NCBI RefSeq assembly: GCF_016862095.1
Contig: NZ_BOMH01000039.1
Span: 1 to 64,000 of the forward strand
Origin: Actinoplanes cyaneus
GTDB lineage: Bacteria; Actinomycetota; Actinomycetes; Mycobacteriales; Micromonosporaceae
DNA: 64,000 nt
Reading direction: 5' to 3'
Shown here in pieces: positions 47,324 to 55,148 of this stretch. Position numbers and translations under genes: made by a program. Positions within the stretch are counted from its first letter, which is position 1. Every line of letters begins with the position of its first letter. A model generated the notes under the pieces. The model saw only the letters and a list, made by a program, of their open reading frames with translations. It was not told the origin of the DNA and ran no database searches.

Positions 47324-47546
47324 AACCCCACAAGCCGGGGCCCTTGCCCGTACGGCGTGAGCCGCCCGCCCCGGCAACCCGCCCCACCGCACGGCCAACC
47401 CACCCCGCCCGCCCCGGCAACCCGCCCGCCGCCCCGGCAACCCGCCCGCCGCGCGGCCAACCCGCCCCGCCCGCCGGGGCAACCGCCCGCCCAGCCGGCA
47501 CCGCGACCCGCGTCCGCCACCGGGCCGCAGCGCGCCGCGCTCTCTT

Positions 47547-47601
47547 CGGCTGGTGCTCATGGGCGTTATTCGTTCCTCATAACGCCCATGAGCACCAGCC
47601 G
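47547..47601. repeat. Palindromic element, 23-bp perfect arms
   Basis: CGGCTGGTGCTCATGGGCG ... CGCCCATGAGCACCAGCCG, with loop TCGTTCCTC. It is almost identical to the copy at 51931 and lies between the convergent elaA-like and hemQ genes. Confidence 0.95.
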
Positions 47602-47703
47602 GGACCGCGACCCCCGGCCGGAGCCCAGCCACCAGCGCGGCTCGGGTACCGCGGGTACCGCGACGCCCAGCGGGCTCCAGCCAGCAGCGCGGCTCAGGCA
47701 CAG

Positions 47704-47758
47704 CGGCTGGCACTCACGGTGGTTGTCCATGCCTCACAACAACCGTGAACACCAGCCG
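47704..47758. repeat. Palindromic element, imperfect copy
   Basis: Arms CGGCTGGCACTCACGGT and CCGTGAACACCAGCCG pair with four mismatches or wobbles, and the loop retains GCCTC. It is a degenerate member of the same family, 157 bp after the previous copy. Confidence 0.85.
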
Positions 47759-47786
47759 GGACCGCGACCCCCGGCCGGCGACCGGA

Positions 47787-48491
47787 TCAGGGCAGGGAGG
47801 CGGCGATCTCGGCGATCGAGCGACGCCGGCCGGTGTAGAACGGCACCTCTTCGCGCACGTGCCGCCGTGCCCGGGACGCCCGCAGGTCGCGCATCAGGTC
47901 GACGATCCGGTGCAGTTCGTCGGCCTCGAACGCGAGCATCCACTCGTAGTCACCGAGCGCGAACGACGCGACCGTGTTGGCGCGTACGTCCGGGTAGCCG
48001 CGGGCCTGCCGGCCGTGCTCGGCGAGCATGTCCCGGCGCTCCTCGTCGGGCAGCAGGTACCACTCGTAGGAGCGGACGAACGGGTAGACGCAGATGTACG
48101 GCCGCGCCTCCTCCCCGGCCAGGAACGCCGGCAGGTGGCTCTTGTTGAACTCGGCCGGCCGGTGCAGCGCCATCTGCGACCAGACCGGGGTCAGGTGGCG
48201 GCCCAGCGCGGTACGGCGGAACAGCGCGTACGCCTCCTGCAGCGCGTCCGAGTCGCTGGAGTGCCACCAGATCATCACGTCCGCGTCGGCGCGCAGACCG
48301 GACAGGTCGTACGTGCCGCGGATCGTCACGTCCTTCGCCTCGAGCTGCTCGAAGAGCGTGCCGACCTCACCGGCCAGCTCGTCGCGCAGTGCCGGGAGCG
48401 GGGTGGACGCCCGGAAGACCGACCACATCGTGTACCGGATCGTGGCGTTCAGCTCGTTGATCCGAGCCGCGTTCGTCTGCTGCTCACTCAT
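47787..48491 (-). CDS. hemQ: Coproheme decarboxylase (chlorite-dismutase family)
   Basis: A 234-residue HemQ, the last enzyme of the coproporphyrin-dependent heme pathway, which oxidatively decarboxylates coproheme. Motifs are RYTMWSVFR near the N-terminus, DLSGLRADADVMIWWHSS, YICVYPFVRSYEWYLLPDEERR with the catalytic Tyr, the proximal His in MLAEHGRQAR, and SFALGDYEWMLAFEADEL. The actinobacterial type lacks the Arg of true chlorite dismutases. The ATG overlaps the cgoX stop (ATGA). It is last in hemE-cgoX-hemQ. Confidence 0.95.
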   Translation of the reverse strand: MSEQQTNAARINELNATIRYTMWSVFRASTPLPALRDELAGEVGTLFEQLEAKDVTIRGTYDLSGLRADADVMIWWHSSDSDALQEAYALFRRTALGRHLTPVWSQMALHRPAEFNKSHLPAFLAGEEARPYICVYPFVRSYEWYLLPDEERRDMLAEHGRQARGYPDVRANTVASFALGDYEWMLAFEADELHRIVDLMRDLRASRARRHVREEVPFYTGRRRSIAEIAASLP

Positions 48492-49879
48492 AGTGCCTCC
48501 AAGTAACTGCTCACATCGTCCGCCGCCCGCTCACCACTGGCCACACACACCGGGATGCCCACGCCGTCCAGCGCGGCACCGGCCACCGCCAGGCCCGGGG
48601 GCAGCCCGTCCCGCACGGCTCGCACCCGGTCCGGATGGCCCGGCGCGTACTGCGGAAGTCCACCACCCCAGCGCTGGATCCACGAGGCGACCGGCTCCGG
48701 GAGCGCCGTGCCGGCCAGCTCGCCCAGCTCCCGGTGCGCGATCTCGAGCAACGCGTGGTCGCTGAGGTGCAACCGCTCCTCCTCGCCGGCCCGGCCGAGC
48801 GAGGCCCGCACGATCACCGGGCTGTCCGGCCCGGCCAGGTGCGGCCATTTGCGGGTGAAGAAGGTGGCCGCCTTGACCAGGGTGCCCTCGCCCGGCGGGA
48901 CCAGGAAACCGGACAGCTCGGGCAGCGCGGTGCCGGGCGGCAGGGCCATGCCGGCCAGGGCGACGCTCGCGTACTCCAGCTCACCGATCGCCTTGGCGGC
49001 CTCCGGCGCGACCCCGGTCAGCAGCCGGGACGCCGGGGTCGCCGGGACGGCCAGGATCACGGCGTCGACGTCGTCGGTCTGCGGCTCGGGCGCGGGGCCG
49101 AGCACGAGATGCCATCGCGTCCCGGCACGCACGATCTCCCGCACCGGCAGGCCGAGGCTGATCCGGGCGCGGGCCGTGGTCGCCGCCGCCCCGACCAGCC
49201 TGGTCATCCCGCCGTCGACGGCCGCGAACACGGGGCTGCCGGGGACCCGTCTGCTCAGCGCCTGGGCGGCCCGGACGGCGCCACGCAGCGTGTGCTCGGT
49301 CTCCGCGGTGCGGGCCAGCTGCGGCATCGTGGCGCGCAGCGACAGCCGGTCGGCGCGGCCCGCGTAGACGCCGCCGAGCATCGGGTCGACCAGCCGGTCC
49401 ACCACCTGCGCCCCGTACCGCGACCGGACCAGCTCGCCGACCGCGACGTCCTCGCCCGGGGCGAGCAGCGGCCGGCCGGCGTCGGCGTCCGACTCCGCGT
49501 CGGGCAGCGCCACCCCGTCCAGCGTCGACAGGTCGCCGGGCACCCCGACGAGCGTGCCGGCCGGGATCCGCGCGAGACTCCCGCCGATCGCCAGCGCGGC
49601 CGGCTGGGCGGCCGGGTGCACCAGGGCGTCACCGAGGCCGACCCGCCGCGCGAACGTCACCGCCGCGGACTCGCCGCCGTCGGGCGCGCCGTTCAGGAAC
49701 GACTCGGCGCCGCGCTCCACAGTGACGCCGGCCAGCTCGCCGGTGCGCAGTTTGCCGCCGAGGGCGCCACTCTGCTCGTACACGATGATCTCGGTGTCCG
49801 CCGGGGTCACATCCCGCAGGCGCACGGCGGCGGCAAGGCCGGCGATGCCCCCGCCGATGATCGCGATCCGCTTCCGCAC
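48488..49879 (-). CDS. cgoX: Coproporphyrinogen III oxidase (HemY/CgoX type)
   Basis: A 463-residue FAD enzyme. In this pathway it oxidises coproporphyrinogen III to coproporphyrin III. The dinucleotide motif is RIAIIGGGIAGLAAAVRLRD at residues 3-22, then VYEQSGALGGKLRTGE and ERGAESFLNG. The C-terminal FAD contact is GLAVAGAALDGVGIPVCVASG. I prefer GTG 49879, which is 9 nt after GGGAGG, over two GTGs upstream at 49888/49885 that would touch the ribosome site. It couples to hemQ by ATGA. A 90-bp gap separates it from hemE. Confidence 0.92.
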   Translation of the reverse strand: MRKRIAIIGGGIAGLAAAVRLRDVTPADTEIIVYEQSGALGGKLRTGELAGVTVERGAESFLNGAPDGGESAAVTFARRVGLGDALVHPAAQPAALAIGGSLARIPAGTLVGVPGDLSTLDGVALPDAESDADAGRPLLAPGEDVAVGELVRSRYGAQVVDRLVDPMLGGVYAGRADRLSLRATMPQLARTAETEHTLRGAVRAAQALSRRVPGSPVFAAVDGGMTRLVGAAATTARARISLGLPVREIVRAGTRWHLVLGPAPEPQTDDVDAVILAVPATPASRLLTGVAPEAAKAIGELEYASVALAGMALPPGTALPELSGFLVPPGEGTLVKAATFFTRKWPHLAGPDSPVIVRASLGRAGEEERLHLSDHALLEIAHRELGELAGTALPEPVASWIQRWGGGLPQYAPGHPDRVRAVRDGLPPGLAVAGAALDGVGIPVCVASGERAADDVSSYLEAL

Positions 49880-49968
49880 GCTCACCACCCTCCCAGGCCG
49901 CGCCGCCCACCGGCCAGTGGGGTCAGCCTCTGTGACATGGGCCGGAAGCCTCTGTCACCGGAGCTCTG

Positions 49969-51003
49969 TCACCGGGCGGAGACCTCGTGCACCAGAGCGG
50001 TCAGCCGGGTGAGGATCTCCGGATCGGTCTCCGGCATCACGCCGTGACCGAGATTGAACACGTGCCCGGGCGCCGCCCGGCCCTGCGCCAGCACCCGCCT
50101 GGCCTCGCGCTCGACGACGTCCCACCCGGCGAACAGGATCGCCGGGTCCAGGTTGCCCTGGACCGACCTGTCCGGCCCGATGCGCTCGGTCGCCACGTCC
50201 AGCGGGGTGCGCCAGTCGACGCCGACCACGTCCGCGCCGGCCTCGCCCATGGCCTCCAGCAGCACGGCCGTGCCGACCCCGAAGTGGATCCGCGGCACCC
50301 CGGCGTCGTCCAGGCCGCGCAGCACGCTCGCCGAGTGCGGCATCACGAACTCGCGGTAGTCCGCCTCGGACAGCGCGCCGGCCCACGAGTCGAACAGCTG
50401 GACCGCGCTGACCCCGGCCGCGATCTGCGTCCGCAGGAACGCCAGGGTGATCTCCGCGAGGCGGGACATCAGCGCGTTCCAGAGCGCCGGATCGCCGTAC
50501 ATCATCGCCTTGGTCTTGAGGTAGGTCCGCGACGGGCCGCCCTCGATCAGGTAGCTGGCCAGCGTGAACGGGGCCCCCGCGAAGCCGATCAGCGGCGTGC
50601 TCCCGAGCTCGGCGACGAGCAGCCGCACCGCCTCGGCGACGTAGTCCACGTCACCCTCGGCGAGCGGGCGCAGCCGCTCGAGGTCCTTCTCGGCACGGAT
50701 CGGCTCGGCGACGACCGGGCCGGTGCCGGGGACGATGTCGAGATCGATGCCGGCCGCCGCGATCGGCACCACGATGTCGCTGTACAGGATGGCCGCGTCC
50801 ACGTCGTGCCGGCGGACCGGCTGCAGGGTGATCTCGGTGACCAGGTCCGGCCGGCGGCACGAGTCCAGCATGCCGATCCCCTCGCGGATCTTCCGGTACT
50901 CCGGGAGCGAGCGCCCGGCCTGCCGCATGAACCAGACCGGCGTGTGCGGGCCGGGCAGTCCCCGGCACGCACGGACGAAAGCGGAATCCTCGAGAACCGT
51001 CAC
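49969..51003 (-). CDS. hemE: Uroporphyrinogen decarboxylase
   Basis: A 344-residue HemE that removes four carboxyl groups from uroporphyrinogen III. Motifs are PVWFMRQAGRSLPEYR (substrate Arg residues), ILYSDIVVPIAAAGIDLDIVPG (catalytic Asp), GFAGAPFTLASYLIEGG, and the C-terminal HVFNLGHGVMPETDPE. The start is GTG 51003, which lies exactly 6 nt after CACGAT and needs no ribosome site. Earlier starts would extend into the DUF3000 gene on the other strand. It begins the hemE-cgoX-hemQ set. Confidence 0.95.
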   Translation of the reverse strand: MTVLEDSAFVRACRGLPGPHTPVWFMRQAGRSLPEYRKIREGIGMLDSCRRPDLVTEITLQPVRRHDVDAAILYSDIVVPIAAAGIDLDIVPGTGPVVAEPIRAEKDLERLRPLAEGDVDYVAEAVRLLVAELGSTPLIGFAGAPFTLASYLIEGGPSRTYLKTKAMMYGDPALWNALMSRLAEITLAFLRTQIAAGVSAVQLFDSWAGALSEADYREFVMPHSASVLRGLDDAGVPRIHFGVGTAVLLEAMGEAGADVVGVDWRTPLDVATERIGPDRSVQGNLDPAILFAGWDVVEREARRVLAQGRAAPGHVFNLGHGVMPETDPEILTRLTALVHEVSAR

Positions 51004-51009
51004 CGGGTC

Positions 51010-51015
51010 ATCGTG
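51010..51015 (-). promoter_or_regulatory. Leaderless-type -10 box for hemE
   Basis: On the minus strand CACGAT is followed by GACCCG and the GTG start. It shares the 82-bp gap with the DUF3000 promoter. Confidence 0.55.
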
Positions 51016-51073
51016 CCACGTGACCGACGAAGCCCCGGCGGCGCGGCGAAGGCTGCCGGGGCGTAGATCGGCA

Positions 51074-51079
51074 TACTCT
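51074..51079 (+). promoter_or_regulatory. Leaderless-type -10 box for the DUF3000 gene
   Basis: TACTCT, 6 nt (TCCCCC), then ATG 51086. Confidence 0.6.
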
Positions 51080-51085
51080 TCCCCC

Positions 51086-51658
51086 ATGGCGTCCCCCTCC
51101 GCTGTTCCCGAGGCGTTCACCCGCGCGGTGGCCGCGTTGCGCGCGGACTCGCCACGGCCCGAGATCCTGCTCGAGGAGATCGCCGCGCCGCAGCGGCTCG
51201 CGCCGTACTCGTTCGCGCTCAGCGCCACCGTCCTGCGCTCCGGCGACGAGGTCGCCAGCGGCCGCCTCATCCTCCTGCACGACCCGGCCGGCCACGACCA
51301 GTGGCGCGGCGACCTGCGGCTGGTCACCCTGGTCACCGCCGAGCTCGAACCCGACCTGGCCACCGACCCGCTGCTGCCCGCGGTCGCCTGGACCTGGCTG
51401 ACCGACGCGCTGGAGCAGTTCTCCGCCACCTACACGGCGATCGGCGGCACGGTCACCGAGACCGCCTCCACCCGCTTCGGCGAGCTCGCCGGCCCCGCCC
51501 CCACCGCCGACCTCGAGGTCCGCGCCTCCTGGACCCCGACCTCCGGCGACTTCGCCGCCCACCTGCGCGGCTGGTGCGCCATGCTCGCCTCCACGGCCGG
51601 CCTGCCGCCGCCCGGCGTCGCCTCCCTCACCGACCGCCACCGCGCCCCGGCCACCTGA
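51086..51658 (+). CDS. DUF3000 family protein
   Basis: A 190-residue actinobacterial protein of the DUF3000 family, normally between hemE and an RNase D gene, as here. The sequence FTRAVAALRADSPRPEILLEEIAAPQRLAPYSFAL and the later TASTRFGEL, VRASWTP and HLRGWCAML are family blocks. The fold and role are unknown. It is divergent from hemE over 82 bp and carries a leaderless-type box. It ends next to a gene-free stretch with a palindromic element. Confidence 0.9.
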   Translation: MASPSAVPEAFTRAVAALRADSPRPEILLEEIAAPQRLAPYSFALSATVLRSGDEVASGRLILLHDPAGHDQWRGDLRLVTLVTAELEPDLATDPLLPAVAWTWLTDALEQFSATYTAIGGTVTETASTRFGELAGPAPTADLEVRASWTPTSGDFAAHLRGWCAMLASTAGLPPPGVASLTDRHRAPAT

Positions 51659-52191
51659 CAACCAGGCGCCCTGCCGCCGGCCATCGCTGTTCTCCTCCGC
51701 TTCCCTTGCCGCAGTACGACCGGGCCCCGCACCCCACCGCACCGGTCCGGTCCCCGGTCCAGGGCCGCGACCTCGTCCCGGTGCCGGCCCGCCCGGCGAC
51801 CATCCGCGCGGGCAGGGCCCCGCACCAACCGCACAGCCACTCAGGCCGGTCCTCGCGCCGCATCCGACCGCCACACGGGAGCAGCCCGCGAGCCGATCCC
51901 GGGTCGAGGCCGCTGCCGCGCCCCAGGTCCCGGCTGGTGCTCATGGGCGTTATTCGTCCCTCATAACGCCCATGAGCACCAGCCGGACAGCGCGAGCCGC
52001 GGCCGGACCGTGACCAGCGGCGACCTCGCGCAGCGAGCCACGCGCGCGGTTACGGGCTGGAGTGGGCGAGGCGCGCGGGTGCGGGGTGGAACCGGTGAGG
52101 CGCGAGAGGGGTCGGACGGGCGAGCCCCGCGCGGGATTCGCACGGGGCTCGGGGGTGGGCGGGCGTCTTGACGACGTACGCGCAAAGGCTC
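51659..52191. other. Convergent intergenic region with one palindrome
   Basis: There is no gene. The only structured item is the palindrome at 51931-51985. Following it, GTGAGGCGCG- and GGGTGCGGGG-like segments repeat loosely up to the protease gene. Confidence 0.65.
51931..51985. repeat. Palindromic element, 23-bp perfect arms
   Basis: Arms are identical to those at 47547-47601, and the 9-nt loop TCGTCCCTC differs by one base. It is located between the convergent DUF3000 and HtrA-like genes. Confidence 0.95.
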
Positions 52192-53319
52192 TTAACAGAC
52201 GTCGAACGTGTCGCAGGCGGTCTTGATGTCGATGCCGAGGCCGATGCCCTCCGCGTCACGGGCCTTGGCGGTGGCGAGCGCGACCACCTGCTTGCTCGCG
52301 TTGACGACCGGGCCGCCGGAGTTGCCCGGGTTGATCGGCGCGTCGAACTGGATCGTCGGGCCGTCCGTGTCGTCCTCCCGGTATGCGCTGATCACGCCCT
52401 GGGTGACGGTGTCGTCGAGGCCGAGCGGCGCGCCCACGACGACGACCGGCTGACCGGGTTTGACAGTGCCGGTGAAGACCGCGAGCGGCTTGATCGTCTT
52501 CTTGGCGACGAGCAGCGCGAGATCCTTGTCCTGGTCGACCTTGACGATCGTCGCGTTGATCTTCGTGGTGCCGCGCTCGAGCGTGACCGCCTTGTTGCCG
52601 GCCTTGAAGACGGATTCGACGACGTGGAAGTTCGTGAACAGGTTCGCGGTGCCGTTCGTGGCCTTGGTCCCGACCGAGAAGGCGGTCCCGGTGAAGTCGC
52701 CGGCCCGGACCCGGAAGACGCTGGGCAGCGCCGCGGTCGAGATGGCCTCCGGGTTGAAGACGTTGGTGAGCGCCTTCTCCAGTTCGGCGTTGCGATCCGT
52801 CTGGGCCGTGGTCAGGGCGTTGTTGGCGCTGAGCACCGACTCGATGCGGTAGGCCTGCCAACCGACGACGGCGAGAAGCACCGCGACGAGTCCGAAGACG
52901 ATCGGCTTGGTACGGCCGGAGAGCCCGGACGTCCGCCGGGCGGGCTGCGGAGCGGGGCTCTCGTAGGCCGGCGCGGCGTAGGCCGGGGCGGCGGCCCAGG
53001 CTACCTGCGACTGGTCGGACCAGCGCGGCGCCGGCTGCGGATCCTGCCACGCCTGCGCCGGCTGCGGATCCTGCCAGGCCGGGGCCGGTTGCGGCTCCTG
53101 CCAGGCCGGAGCCGGCTGCTCCCAGGAACGCGGCTGCTCCGGCGCCGCCCACGGGTCCTCGGCCCGGCCGTAGCCCTCGTCACGCCGGTCGCCGCGGCGC
53201 CGATCCCCGTAACGGTCCTCGTAACGGTCGTCGTAGCGCTCGTCCTGCCGCGCGGCGTAACGCTCCCGGCGCGGCTCTGGTGAGCCGGCTGGAGTGAAGG
53301 GCTCGTAGGTGGCGGTCAT
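52192..53319 (-). CDS. Membrane-anchored HtrA-like serine protease without PDZ domain
   Basis: A 375-residue trypsin-fold protease. The N-terminal 130 residues are cytoplasmic and disordered: an acidic-basic tract (ERYDDRYEDRYGDRRRGDRR) and three near-identical PAPAWQDPQ-type repeats. One membrane helix (PIVFGLVAVLLAVVGWQAY) follows. The extracytoplasmic catalytic domain shows the triad as FTNFHVVES (His), DQDKDLALL (Asp) and INPGNSGGPV (Ser). A short C-terminus, ACDTFDVC, could form a disulfide. No PDZ domain follows, unlike HtrA/DegP. It lies between DUF3000 and RNase D, which are often adjacent in relatives. Confidence 0.87.
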   Translation of the reverse strand: MTATYEPFTPAGSPEPRRERYAARQDERYDDRYEDRYGDRRRGDRRDEGYGRAEDPWAAPEQPRSWEQPAPAWQEPQPAPAWQDPQPAQAWQDPQPAPRWSDQSQVAWAAAPAYAAPAYESPAPQPARRTSGLSGRTKPIVFGLVAVLLAVVGWQAYRIESVLSANNALTTAQTDRNAELEKALTNVFNPEAISTAALPSVFRVRAGDFTGTAFSVGTKATNGTANLFTNFHVVESVFKAGNKAVTLERGTTKINATIVKVDQDKDLALLVAKKTIKPLAVFTGTVKPGQPVVVVGAPLGLDDTVTQGVISAYREDDTDGPTIQFDAPINPGNSGGPVVNASKQVVALATAKARDAEGIGLGIDIKTACDTFDVC

Positions 53320-53483
53320 CCGCACGGCCTCCCGGTGTCTCGGCGTGGCACCCGGGTATACGGACCGGAACGCGCAATGGTTGAACCCGGAAGCTGTGCG
53401 TGAGATATGAGAACTTGACCGGAAGTCGATCGAGAAATCGGCGCGCCGGGACCCGGCTGCGCACGGCAAGGGTGTGACCCCCG

Positions 53484-53489
53484 TACGGT
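53484..53489 (+). promoter_or_regulatory. Leaderless-type -10 box for the RNase D gene
   Basis: TACGGT, 6 nt (TACGGA), GTG 53496. Confidence 0.6.
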
Positions 53490-53495
53490 TACGGA

Positions 53496-54797
53496 GTGAC
53501 CGACGAAACACCCCTGCGCCGTCGGGACACGCCAGAGCCAGCAGGGGACGGACCGCACGACGTGCCGCCCGACCCGAGTTCTGGCGGTTCCGAGGCTGTT
53601 CCCCTGACAGCGCCCCGCGACGGCACCCCCGCTCCGGTGGAGAGCGCCACCGAGCTGGCCGAGGTCGTGGCCCGGATGGCCGCGGGCACCGGGCCGGTCG
53701 CCGTGGACGCCGAGCGCGCCTCCGGCTACCGGTACACCCAGCGCGCCTACCTGGTGCAGCTGCGCCGGGCCGGCGCCGGCACGGTGATGATCGACCCGCT
53801 CCCGCTGGACGACCTGCGCACCCTGGACACGGCACTGGCCGACACCGAGTGGGTGCTGCACGCCGCCAGCCAGGACCTGCCGTGCCTGGCCGAGCTCGGG
53901 ATGCGGCCGCGCCGGCTGTTCGACACCGAGCTGGCCGCGCGCCTGGCCGGGTATGAACGGGTCGGCCTGGCCGCGCTCACCGAGAGCCTGCTCGGCTTCT
54001 CGCTGGAGAAGCACCACTCCGCGGCGGACTGGTCGACGCGGCCGCTGCCGGACTCCTGGTTGACGTACGCGGCGCTGGACGTCGAGCTGCTCACCGACCT
54101 GCGCGACCTGCTGGCGGCCGAGCTGGACCGGCAGGGCAAGGCGGCCTGGGCGGCGGAGGAGTTCGCCGCGCTGGTGGCGGGCGCCGACCGGCCGCCCCGG
54201 GTCCGCGCCGACCCGTGGCGGCGCACGTCCGGCATCCACCGGGTGCGCGGCGCGCGGGCCCAAGCCCGGGTGCGCGCGTTGTGGTACGCGCGGGACAGCG
54301 TCGCGGCCCGCCGGGACTCGGCGCCCGGCCGGGTGCTGCCCGACTCGGCGATCGTGGCCGCGGCCGAGGCGGACCCGAAGGACGAGCGCACGCTGCTCGC
54401 CATCCCCGGGTTCGGCGGCCGTTCGGTGCGCCGCCTCGCGAAGATCTGGCTGGACGCGCTGGATCAGGCGCGGGCCCTGCCGGACGACGCGCTGCCGGTG
54501 AACCAGCCGGTGGAGGGGCCGCCCCCGCCGCATCGCTGGGCCGAGCGTGACCCGGTGGCCGCGGCCCGGCTGGCCCGGTGCCGGGCGGTCGTGGTCGGCA
54601 CCGCGGACACGCACCGCCTGCCCCCGGAGAACCTGATCAGCCCGGATTACATCCGCAGGCTGGCCTGGTCCCCGCCGGACGACATCTCGGCGCAGACGGT
54701 GAGTGACACGCTGCGCGGCTTCGGAGCCCGCAACTGGCAGGTCGGCCTGATCGCGAGCCAGCTCGCGGCGGTGCTGCCCCCGCCGCTCGCGGACTGA
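53496..54797 (+). CDS. RNase D-like 3'-5' exonuclease with HRDC domain
   Basis: A 433-residue DEDDy exonuclease related to RNase D. The first 45 residues are disordered. The exonuclease domain runs from about residue 50 to 225: VAVDAERASGYRY with Asp and Glu, LHAASQDLPCLAELGM with the second Asp, and LTYAALDVELL with Tyr and Asp. An HRDC domain (RVRALWYARDSVAARRD ... GRVLPDSAIVAAA) lies at about 250-330. The C-terminal part is typical of actinobacterial homologues. The GTG start is fixed by the -10 box. The 3' end with its stop is tandemly duplicated. Confidence 0.9.
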   Translation: MTDETPLRRRDTPEPAGDGPHDVPPDPSSGGSEAVPLTAPRDGTPAPVESATELAEVVARMAAGTGPVAVDAERASGYRYTQRAYLVQLRRAGAGTVMIDPLPLDDLRTLDTALADTEWVLHAASQDLPCLAELGMRPRRLFDTELAARLAGYERVGLAALTESLLGFSLEKHHSAADWSTRPLPDSWLTYAALDVELLTDLRDLLAAELDRQGKAAWAAEEFAALVAGADRPPRVRADPWRRTSGIHRVRGARAQARVRALWYARDSVAARRDSAPGRVLPDSAIVAAAEADPKDERTLLAIPGFGGRSVRRLAKIWLDALDQARALPDDALPVNQPVEGPPPPHRWAERDPVAAARLARCRAVVVGTADTHRLPPENLISPDYIRRLAWSPPDDISAQTVSDTLRGFGARNWQVGLIASQLAAVLPPPLAD

Positions 54798-54850
54798 CCG
54801 GGGCGACAGGCGGTGCTGCCCGCGCCGCTCGCCGACTGACCGCGGCGGCC
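54767..54850. repeat. 42-bp tandem duplication spanning the RNase D stop codon
   Basis: Copies at 54767-54808 and 54809-54850 both read GGCGGTGCTGCCC-n-CGCCGCTCG-n-GACTGACC. The first carries the last codons (AVLPPPLAD) and TGA. The second repeats them out of the reading context. Confidence 0.9.
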
Positions 54851-55148
54851 GGCAGTCCGGCCGCCGCCGCGTCCGGACGGGCCTTTGCGGTCTGACCGCG
54901 ACCACCCACGGACGTCGCCCTGCCGGTCCGAGCGTTCTGGGCGCCCCGCGCCCTGCTCGGATCGGGAGGGTCCCCGCGGGAGCGACGGTCTGTATCCCGG
55001 CGGACGTGGGACAAAAGGCCTCTGACCTTGATCTTCCGAGCGGAGACGAAACCGCGCTGTGACATTTCGGCGAGGGCCTGGCACCCGCTAGTTACCGGCG
55101 AGTAGCATTCTTCACACATTTGGGTTCACGCCCGCAAGGAGGCTTGCT
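54798..55148. other. Intergenic region before fadA
   Basis: It contains the second half of the RNase D tail duplication, copy B of the 102-bp dispersed repeat (54893-54994), and the fadA promoter region. No gene is supported. Just before fadA a partial palindrome GTTACCGGCGAGTAGC (55091-55106) could be an operator of the fatty-acid regulator type, which is a guess. Confidence 0.6.
54893..54994. repeat. 102-bp dispersed repeat, copy B
   Basis: Partner of 29343-29444. Conserved blocks are CGAGCGTTCTGGGCGCC, GCGCCCTGCTCGG and GGGTCCCCGCGGGAGCGACG. Confidence 0.75.

Larger units (their letters stand above)
47324..47786. other. Convergent intergenic region with two palindromes
   Basis: No gene is supported. 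The left part is Pro-codon-like low-complexity DNA (repeats of GGCAACCCGCC(C/G)GCC). Two palindromic elements follow at 47547-47601 and 47704-47758, and both are followed by the same GGGACCGCGACCCCCGGCCG. So a module of about 157 bp has been duplicated. Confidence 0.75.
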
